NCBI GenBank assembly: GCA_900767385.1
Contig: CAAFYY010000090.1
Coordinates: 1 to 8,702 of the forward strand
From: Bacteroidales bacterium
Lineage (GTDB): Bacteria > Bacteroidota > Bacteroidia > Bacteroidales > Paludibacteraceae
Length of the DNA stretch: 8,702 nucleotides
Reading direction: 5' to 3'
Shown here piece after piece: positions 1 to 5,379 of the stretch. Made by a program: the position numbers and the translations under genes. The notes beneath the pieces are model-generated. The model saw only the letters and a program-made list of their open reading frames with translations. It did no database searches and had not been told where the DNA came from. Position 1 is the first letter of the stretch. Each line of letters starts with the position of its first letter.

Positions 1-252
1 CGCTGGAGAGTGACGAGTAAGAACACCGCTCAGCGGAAATTCCGCTGGAGAGTAACGAGTAAGAACACTGGTCAGCGGAAATTCCGCTGGAGAGTAACGA
101 GTAAGAACACTGGTCAGCGGAAATTCCGCTGGCGAGTAACGAGTAAGAACACTGCTCAGCGGAAATTCCGCTGGAGAGTGACGAGTAAGAACACCGCTCA
201 GCGGAAATTCCGCTGGAGAGTAACGAGTAAGAACACTGGTCAGCGGAAATAC
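1..252. repeat. 42-bp tandem repeat array, six units, cut by window edge
   Basis: Six consecutive 42-bp units start at 1, 43, 85, 127, 169 and 211. The first five are complete; the sixth matches through about 250 and then diverges. Units differ at a few sites: units 1 and 5 are the same (GTGACGAG, ACACCGCT), units 2, 3 and 6 share GTAACGAG and ACACTGGT, and unit 4 has GGCGAG and ACACTGCT, giving the order A-B-B-C-A-B. Each of the first five unit junctions carries the near-perfect palindrome CAGCGGAAATTCCGCTG (31-47, 73-89, 115-131, 157-173, 199-215), with 8-bp arms around one central base; the last copy is broken. The length is a multiple of three, so a frame from a GTG at position 10 stays open to 336, but two minus-strand frames through the repeat are open as well, so I do not call a gene. 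There are no unique spacers, so this is not CRISPR. More copies probably lie beyond the left edge. Confidence 0.93.
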
Positions 253-278
253 TGTTGGATGGCGTCAAGAAATGCAAC

Positions 279-307
279 GCCCAGTGAAAATTATCTCTTC
301 ACTGGGC
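279..307 (+). terminator. Perfect 10-bp hairpin beside the repeat array, possible terminator
   Basis: GCCCAGTGAA (279-288) and TTCACTGGGC (298-307) are exact inverse complements around a 9-base loop. A run of five T lies at 316-320, eight bases past the stem, so this could be a weak Rho-independent terminator for transcription coming rightward out of the repeat array. The gap before the T run is longer than usual. It could instead be a degenerate relative of the array palindrome, since its arms share the CCAG...GAA / TTC...CTGG pattern. The hairpin is certain as sequence; its role is a guess. Confidence 0.35.
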
Positions 308-324
308 ATCGTCTCTTTTTACAA

Positions 325-360
325 ATAAAACCTTGAGGGGTGTTAGGAGTTGGGTTTTAT
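325..360 (-). terminator. Weak inverted repeat downstream of the minus-strand operon
   Basis: ATAAAACC (325-332) and GGTTTTAT (353-360) are complementary with a 20-base loop. Read on the minus strand, the second arm ends in GGTTTTAT, so it might help end transcription from the permease gene, whose stop is at 467. The stem is short, the loop long and the T run interrupted, so support is low. Between 361 and 466 I see no gene, no other convincing hairpin and no promoter. Confidence 0.2.
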
Positions 361-466
361 AGCTATAAGATACGTCTCTCTTCTGCCGCCTTGTTGGTTG
401 CGTGAGGGTTGGGGAGGGAGATGTCTGTCATGGTAGCTGTTGGATAGTCTGGGCGTTGAGTACGTT

Positions 467-1741
467 CTACTTCAGTATCTTGTTGCGCGCAATGACGGCC
501 GCTATGATGCCAGGGATGGTGCAGAGACAAACCCAGGTGAAGAAGACGATGTAGCCCATCCGTTCCTGTAGCCAGCCAGCTGCCATGCCCGGTAGCATCA
601 TGCCCAATGCCATGAGACCAGTGCCGAAGGAGAAGTGGGCGGTCTTGTGTTCTCCCTCAGAGGCATGAATAAGGAACATGGAGAAGGCGGTGTAGCCGAA
701 TCCGTAGCCTAATTGCTCGATGGCAACACATGTGCCTACGGTCCAGATGGAGATGTCGCTGCCCAACCATGCCATCAGGATATAGAGGGCATCGGGCAGA
801 TTCATCGCCAATGCCATAGGAACTATCGACTTACGCAGTCCCCAATGCGATATGGCCCAGCCACCTAAGATGCCGCCTGCGAGCAGTGCGATGACACCAA
901 TCGTGCCGTAGAGTAGACCAACAAATTCCGTGGTCATCTCCAAGCCCCCTTGAGAGGCCGCATCAAGCATGAATGGTTGAGCCAACTTGCCGAGTTGTGC
1001 TTCGCCTAATCGGAAGGTGAGGATGAAGAACAGGACAAACAATATCTCTTTCTTTGCGAAGAAACTGACGAAAGTCTCGCCCAGTTCTTGCATGACTTCT
1101 GAGAAAGTCTGTCTCCCTACCGTCTCGGCTCTCTCTTTGGGCAAAGCGAAGAAATGCCACAGCGTCAGACAAAGGAAGATGGCTGATACCGTGAGAAAAA
1201 CCACTGTCCATGAGAGTGGGATGGAATCGGTTCGCTTGGCTACGAAGCCTGCCAACATCACCAGCAATCCTTGTCCTGTGATGGAGGCTAAGCGATAGAA
1301 TGTGTTGCGAATTCCGATAAACAATGCTTGGTCGCCTTCGTTGAGAGAATGGATGTAGAACCCGTCGGCAGCAATATCGTGAGTAGCTGATGCAAAAGCC
1401 ATTACCCAAAAGGCTGCCAATGTGGCTTGAAGGAAGAACGGCGTTGGGATGAGGAATGCTACCGAGGCAAAAGCAACAGTGAGCAATGCCTGCATGGCGA
1501 CAATCCATTTACGTTTGGTGAAGAAGACGTCGACCAACGGACTCCAAAATGGCTTGATGACCCAAGGGAGGTAGAGCCAGCTGGTGAATAGGGCAATCTC
1601 GGTGTTGCTGAGTCCGAGGTTCTTGTACATGATTGTGGCTACAACCATGACAATGACATAGGGCAGACCTTCTGCGAAGTAGAGCGATGGCACCCAAGTC
1701 CAGCCATTGCGGTTATGTTGGTTCGTTTCTTTTGTTGTCAT
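467..1741 (-). CDS. AmpG/MurT-like major facilitator superfamily permease
   Basis: A 424-residue polytopic inner-membrane transporter of MFS length with about 12 hydrophobic segments. It resembles the AmpG branch, which imports peptidoglycan-derived sugars or anhydromuropeptides. Supporting segments are the N-terminal PSLYFAEGLPY (18-28), the loop FTKRKW (74-79) after the second helix, HDIAADGFY (121-129) with acidic residues in a membrane-proximal helix, GIRNTFYR (143-150), and EQLGYGFGYTAF (322-333) in the second half. An ATG at 1741 gives the full length; the stop is TAG. It lies 18 bp downstream of the SpoIID-domain gene on the same strand and is the last gene of the run. No Shine-Dalgarno sequence is seen before the ATG, as is common in Bacteroidetes. 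AmpG-like proteins in this phylum include MurNAc-type importers, so the cargo could be MurNAc, GlcNAc-anhMurNAc or another sugar; I infer a wall-derived sugar from the family and the SpoIID neighbour. The family is more certain than the substrate. Confidence 0.85.
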   Translation of the reverse strand: MTTKETNQHNRNGWTWVPSLYFAEGLPYVIVMVVATIMYKNLGLSNTEIALFTSWLYLPWVIKPFWSPLVDVFFTKRKWIVAMQALLTVAFASVAFLIPTPFFLQATLAAFWVMAFASATHDIAADGFYIHSLNEGDQALFIGIRNTFYRLASITGQGLLVMLAGFVAKRTDSIPLSWTVVFLTVSAIFLCLTLWHFFALPKERAETVGRQTFSEVMQELGETFVSFFAKKEILFVLFFILTFRLGEAQLGKLAQPFMLDAASQGGLEMTTEFVGLLYGTIGVIALLAGGILGGWAISHWGLRKSIVPMALAMNLPDALYILMAWLGSDISIWTVGTCVAIEQLGYGFGYTAFSMFLIHASEGEHKTAHFSFGTGLMALGMMLPGMAAGWLQERMGYIVFFTWVCLCTIPGIIAAVIARNKILK

Positions 1742-1759
1742 ATCAATAATGTTGTTTCT

Positions 1760-3031
1760 TTACCATTGTTTTGTCAGTGAGGCACCAGGAAAATAGTGTG
1801 CGAGAATCTCTTGGTAGGAAAATCCTTCGTGAGCCATGGCAGCAGCACCTATCTGACAGAGTCCGACGCCATGTCCCCAGCCTGCGCCGGTAAGGGTGAA
1901 TCCCTCGCTATCGCTGTCGACAACGAAGGCAGAGCTGTAAAGGTGTGATTTGGAGAGCCATTTCCGTATCTCAAGTTCCTTGCCAACTATGATGGTGTGG
2001 TGCTCGCCTACGATACGAAGTCGGGTGATGCGTCCTGAGGTTCCGCGAGTCAACGGTTCCAGTTTCAAGATTTTTCCAAAGTCAATGCCCGATTTCTCCT
2101 TGATAATCTCCGAGATTTCTTTGTTGGAATAGTGGATGGTCCAGCGATAAAAGTCAGGCGTTTCTTGGTCGTAGCTGTTAAGCACTTGTCGGAGGACGGT
2201 TGGGTCGGTGACGTTGCAGAACGACGGCGCAGACGAACGTATCCACTGTTCTGCCTCCTCTTCTTTCGTGAGATCGGGTATCGCTCTGTCGCGACTGTCA
2301 TTGAGCGCGGCGAGGTAAGGGTGCTCCGATTCCTCGCTCCAACAGTTGGAAAACAATTCCGTTACGCCGCCGCATGACTTGGAGAAACGGGCATCGCAGA
2401 CCTCCTCGTTCATCATCAGCAACTCACCACATGTCTCCCGTAACGCTTGCTCCACGGTTGGTGTGTTGATACGTGAAACTCCTTGATAGCGTTGACAATG
2501 GTCGTCGGCACAAACATCAAATAGCGTGTGTGCGTCACGTTCGTACCAACGGGTTATCTCCTCGTTGTGCTCTTGCTCAACGATGGCAGTGTCCGACTCT
2601 TTGCCGACCATAGGGGAGAGCAGCCAACTGCGGGAGATGACGGCGTGTGCCTTCAGGAGTTCCAACTCCGAAGTGGCGCTCATCTCGGAACCGATAACCG
2701 AACGGAGATACTGCTCGATGCCTAACTGGTTGATAACCTGAATTTCATTGTCGACAACGATAAGATGGATGTTTCCTTGAAACGTCTGGCATTCCTCCCG
2801 CTCCCAATGAAAACCGATGCCAATGGTTACACCCTGAAGCAGACAGAGACAATCTTCATGCTGAGGAATGAATGAGAGAATAGGAAATGTTTGACCATTG
2901 AGAACCAGTTCGTTGTTGCAAAGTGAGATGTGCAGATCACCATTGATCTCCTTGTTGGTCTGCTGGCAGAGATAGGCGTGATGTAAAGTCAGTGATATCT
3001 CTTCTTTGTGCATGATGCCTACGGAAACCAT
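1760..3031 (-). CDS. SpoIID/LytB-domain protein, probable peptidoglycan-strand enzyme without a visible leader
   Basis: SpoIID is a lytic transglycosylase acting on glycan strands stripped of peptides; LytB relatives enhance amidases. Numbering from the ATG at 3031 (423 residues), the family hallmarks are EQYLRSVIGSEM at about 106-117 (Glu116 at the position of the SpoIID catalytic Glu), LKAHAVISRSW at 126-136, FSKSCGG around 216-222 and the C-terminal GWGHGVGLCQIGA at 384-396. The frame is open upstream to 3169, but that start would overlap the DUF4922 gene by 83 bp. ATGs at 3124 and 3121 would overlap by 35-38 bp and a GTG lies at 3064. I chose 3031 because family similarity appears to begin at PMVSVGIM and GGGAG lies about 12 bases upstream. 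No start gives a hydrophobic signal peptide, unlike typical SpoIID proteins of endospore formers, so it may work in the cytoplasm or leave by another route. It sits between the DUF4922 gene and the permease. The domain is secure; the start and location are not. Confidence 0.85.
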   Translation of the reverse strand: MVSVGIMHKEEISLTLHHAYLCQQTNKEINGDLHISLCNNELVLNGQTFPILSFIPQHEDCLCLLQGVTIGIGFHWEREECQTFQGNIHLIVVDNEIQVINQLGIEQYLRSVIGSEMSATSELELLKAHAVISRSWLLSPMVGKESDTAIVEQEHNEEITRWYERDAHTLFDVCADDHCQRYQGVSRINTPTVEQALRETCGELLMMNEEVCDARFSKSCGGVTELFSNCWSEESEHPYLAALNDSRDRAIPDLTKEEEAEQWIRSSAPSFCNVTDPTVLRQVLNSYDQETPDFYRWTIHYSNKEISEIIKEKSGIDFGKILKLEPLTRGTSGRITRLRIVGEHHTIIVGKELEIRKWLSKSHLYSSAFVVDSDSEGFTLTGAGWGHGVGLCQIGAAAMAHEGFSYQEILAHYFPGASLTKQW

Positions 3032-3086
3032 CGGCTCGCGATGCTCCCGAAAGCACGACTGCACGTCGTCCTTTTGACTTTTGAAA

Positions 3087-3977
3087 CTAAAGGGTGATTT
3101 GTTGGAAGATGGAGTAGACATCATCAAGGGTGATTTTCTCAAAGTCTTCTTTTCTTGGGGTGATGACAACGCCGGAGAGTTCCACTGTGGCTGGACTGAC
3201 CATCAGACGGTCGTTGCCTTCTGCCGAGTATTGCCACGGACGGAAGGCTTTTCGTGGAAAAACGAATAGCTGAATGGTGTTGCCGTTGGTATTGCAAAGC
3301 ACATTCATCATCGGCTCGTTGGTAGAGCAGTCGGGAATGAGGTGGTCAAAACCCTTCATCACCTCTTCTGGTGTCTCTCCGCAGACTACCCAAACGGTGC
3401 GTTGATACAATGGGCCACCGATGCGATAGAGCAGGGCATTGCTGATAGGCTCTGGCTCCACTTGCTGTTGCAACCATTCAAAGTCTTGAACGAGAGGGAT
3501 ACCATCGTTTTCGCCTGCCTGGAAATGCATGTGGTCTGGGGCTGAAGCACCGCACTGAGGACCATTATAGAAGATAGTATAACCGTCAAGCATCTGGGCA
3601 AGGTCGATCATATCAGATAGATGCGAACGAAGTTGCTGTGGCTGATGCTGCTGCCAGGCTATCGTGAGGTGATTGTGAAAGATGGGGAACGGGTTGACCA
3701 AGATGTCGTAGTTGTTCCACCTGACACAGTCTTGTTCCTTCGGGCGATTTTGCTCACAGAGGAAACAAGGGCGAGCAGCGATGCTCTTGGCATCCACCTT
3801 GGCACCCGACGAGACGGCACGTGCAGGATTATGTTGCACGCGGATGTTGTAGCCGTTGCAATGGAAGGTCTTCTCTTCGACCTGCTGGAGTGCCTGAAAG
3901 TTGTTATAAGCCAAAGGCCAAGAAGAGAGTTGTCGTGCAAACATCTCTTCTATGGCCTTTTTGAGGGATGATGTCAT
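3087..3977 (-). CDS. DUF4922 protein, HIT-superfamily nucleotidyltransferase/phosphorylase-like
   Basis: A 296-residue soluble protein with no signal peptide or membrane segment. CGASAPDHMHFQAG (142-155) contains HxHxQ (His149, His151, Gln153), the active-site signature of the GalT, Ap4A phosphorylase and GDP-L-galactose phosphorylase branch of the HIT superfamily, where the middle His carries the nucleotidyl intermediate. CFLC (71-74) in ARPCFLCEQNRP is a probable metal-binding pair, also seen in this branch. NPFPIFHNHLTI (95-106) matches the strand that precedes the nucleotide site in these enzymes. I therefore infer a nucleotidyl transfer or phosphorolysis reaction on a dinucleotide or nucleotide sugar; the substrate cannot be determined. 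The ATG at 3977 lies 3 bp after the hutI stop, so co-transcription and perhaps translational coupling are likely. The stop at 3087 comes before the preferred SpoIID start. The family name DUF4922 comes from recognition of the overall pattern, not from a search. Confidence 0.82.
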   Translation of the reverse strand: MTSSLKKAIEEMFARQLSSWPLAYNNFQALQQVEEKTFHCNGYNIRVQHNPARAVSSGAKVDAKSIAARPCFLCEQNRPKEQDCVRWNNYDILVNPFPIFHNHLTIAWQQHQPQQLRSHLSDMIDLAQMLDGYTIFYNGPQCGASAPDHMHFQAGENDGIPLVQDFEWLQQQVEPEPISNALLYRIGGPLYQRTVWVVCGETPEEVMKGFDHLIPDCSTNEPMMNVLCNTNGNTIQLFVFPRKAFRPWQYSAEGNDRLMVSPATVELSGVVITPRKEDFEKITLDDVYSIFQQITL

Positions 3978-3980
3978 GTG

Positions 3981-5219
3981 TTATTGTCTTTTGCCGTTGA
4001 GGAACACCGTCTTTACAATCGGTGTGTTGTAGGCATAAGGGATGAAATCAATGGAACTGATGGGTTTGGTGATGTAGAAGTTAGCCTGCTTGCCAACGGC
4101 GATAGAGCCGTGGGTGTTGCTGATGCCCATGGCAGCCGCTGTGTTGATGGTGGTTGCGTTGATGGCTTCGTTAGGAGTGAGGCGCATCTTGATGCAAGCC
4201 AGCGACATGACGAACTTCATGTTGCCCGAAGGAGTGGAGCCTGGGTTGTAGTCGGAAGCCAATGCCAAAGGAAGACCCGCAGCAATCATGTGTTTGGCAG
4301 GTGTGTACGGCAAGTTGAGGAAGAATGAGGTGCCAGGAAGACCTGTAGGGATGGTCTTTGAGTTCTTGAGCAACTCGATGTCGACGTCGACAGCGCGCTC
4401 GAGGTGGTCCACAGAGAGGGCGTTGTATTTCACGCCCACCTGAACGCCGCCTGAACCTTCGGCGAGTTCGTTGGCGTGGATCTTTGGACGAAGTCCGTAT
4501 TTCGCACCCACTTCAAGCATCTTCGCAGTCTCTTCATAGGTGAAGAAGCCTTTGTCGCAGAAGACGTCGATGAAATCGGCAAGACCTTCTTGAGCTACCA
4601 TTGGAATCATCTCACGACAAATCAAATCAACATAGTCGCCCTGACGACCTTTGTATTCTGCAGGAACAGCGTGTGCGCCAAGGAATGTAGATTTGATGGT
4701 CATATCGGTGTTTTCTCTCAGACGGCGAATCACGCGCAGCATCTTGAGCTCATCTTCGGTGCTCAGTCCGTAGCCCGATTTGATTTCTGCTGCACCAGTG
4801 CCGAAATTCATCATCTCGTTGACACGCTCAAGAGCCTGGTCGTAGAGTTCGTCTTCGCTGGTGTTGTGCAAACGCTTAGCAGAGTTGAGGATGCCGCCGC
4901 CACGTTTGGCAATCTCTTCGTAGCTGAGTCCGTTGATTTTGTCGATGAACTCATGCTCACGGCTACCGGCATAGACGATGTGGGTGTGTGAGTCGCAGAA
5001 TGAAGGGAGAACGTATCCGCCCTGAGCGTCAACGACTTCGTCGGCGTTGGCTGGACATTGGTCCATCTTGCCGAAAGCCTTGATCTTGTCGCCTTCAATG
5101 AGGAGGTAGGCGTTTTCTATTGTGTTGATACTCTTCATGTCGGCGCCACAAACAGAGTAACGGATTTCGTTCTCTGTCTGAGCCAAGCAGCCGATGTTCT
5201 TTATCAAAGTCTGTTTCAT
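3981..5219 (-). CDS. hutI: Imidazolonepropionase (histidine degradation)
   Basis: HutI hydrolyses 4-imidazolone-5-propionate to N-formimino-L-glutamate, the third step of histidine catabolism, in the cytoplasm. The 412-residue protein is an amidohydrolase-superfamily TIM barrel of normal family length. Metal and substrate residues are visible: DSHTHIVYAGSREHEF with His78 and His80, KSGYGLSTEDELKML near 147-161, FLGAHAVPAEYKGR with His183, KIHANE with His248 and Glu251, DHLER with His272, and ASDYNPGS with Asp323. The frame extends two codons upstream to a TTG at 5225, but the ATG at 5219 is the natural start and gives MKQTLIKN. It is the first gene of a minus-strand run, 3 bp ahead of the DUF4922 gene, with a TAnnTTTG promoter box upstream at 5258-5251. 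No other hut gene (hutH, hutU, ftcD) is in the window, so the rest of the pathway must lie elsewhere. Identity is very secure. Confidence 0.97.
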   Translation of the reverse strand: MKQTLIKNIGCLAQTENEIRYSVCGADMKSINTIENAYLLIEGDKIKAFGKMDQCPANADEVVDAQGGYVLPSFCDSHTHIVYAGSREHEFIDKINGLSYEEIAKRGGGILNSAKRLHNTSEDELYDQALERVNEMMNFGTGAAEIKSGYGLSTEDELKMLRVIRRLRENTDMTIKSTFLGAHAVPAEYKGRQGDYVDLICREMIPMVAQEGLADFIDVFCDKGFFTYEETAKMLEVGAKYGLRPKIHANELAEGSGGVQVGVKYNALSVDHLERAVDVDIELLKNSKTIPTGLPGTSFFLNLPYTPAKHMIAAGLPLALASDYNPGSTPSGNMKFVMSLACIKMRLTPNEAINATTINTAAAMGISNTHGSIAVGKQANFYITKPISSIDFIPYAYNTPIVKTVFLNGKRQ

Positions 5220-5250
5220 ATACAATGTATCGTTGTTTTAATTTTCTTTG

Positions 5251-5258
5251 CAAAGGTA
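5251..5258 (-). promoter_or_regulatory. Bacteroidetes-type -7 box for the hutI operon
   Basis: The minus strand reads TACCTTTG here, an exact match to the Bacteroidetes -7 consensus TAnnTTTG, about 31 bases before the hutI ATG at 5219. A TTG-containing -33 element is not found at the usual 19-21 base spacing; the nearest TTGAAAT is about 29 bases upstream. The promoter would drive hutI and probably the three genes behind it. Confidence 0.6.
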
Positions 5259-5321
5259 CGAATTTTGCAGCGAGATTCGGTAGATTTCAAGCCTCAATAT
5301 TCTGCAGATACCATTTATTAC

Positions 5322-5336
5322 ACTATTTAATATAGT
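5322..5336. promoter_or_regulatory. Short inverted repeat in the divergent intergenic region, possible operator
   Basis: ACTAT (5322-5326) and ATAGT (5332-5336) are complementary across a 5-base AT-rich centre. The element sits about 16 bases upstream of the plus-strand -7 box, where the -33 element would be expected, so it could bind a regulator of the nucleotidase promoter. The arms are only 5 bp and the region is AT-rich, so chance is a real alternative. Confidence 0.25.
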
Positions 5337-5351
5337 ACGGATAATTTTTTG

Positions 5352-5359
5352 TATCTTTG
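5352..5359 (+). promoter_or_regulatory. Bacteroidetes-type -7 box for the nucleotidase-LemA-DUF2207 operon
   Basis: TATCTTTG followed by CA matches TAnnTTTG exactly, ending 20 bases before the ATG at 5380. This predicts a short leader that contains two copies of ATTGAA (5363-5374) and no Shine-Dalgarno sequence. The -33 region is weak: TTTA at 5326-5329 is the closest candidate. A T run at 5345-5350 lies just upstream. Confidence 0.7.
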
Positions 5360-5379
5360 CAAATTGAAATTGAAATATT

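Noticed and set aside
1..252. CRISPR array
   Set aside because: The 42-bp units abut directly with no unique spacers and no cas genes nearby, so it is a plain tandem repeat.
10..336. Protein-coding gene for a basic repeat peptide
   Set aside because: It starts at a GTG inside the repeat, has no promoter or ribosome site, and other frames are equally open; kept as a finding only.
1..466. Insertion sequence or integrase attachment site
   Set aside because: No transposase, terminal inverted repeats, target duplication or tRNA is visible.
963..1508. Second minus-strand frame inside the permease gene
   Set aside because: Out-of-frame shadow; the permease frame has the membrane segments and family motifs throughout.
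3978..4991. Plus-strand open frames opposite hutI (3978-4328, 4476-4991)
   Set aside because: They mirror the codon pattern of hutI, whose metal-site motifs are intact; the translations show no recognisable domain.
5223..5225. TTG start for hutI
   Set aside because: An ATG two codons later gives the usual HutI N terminus and length.
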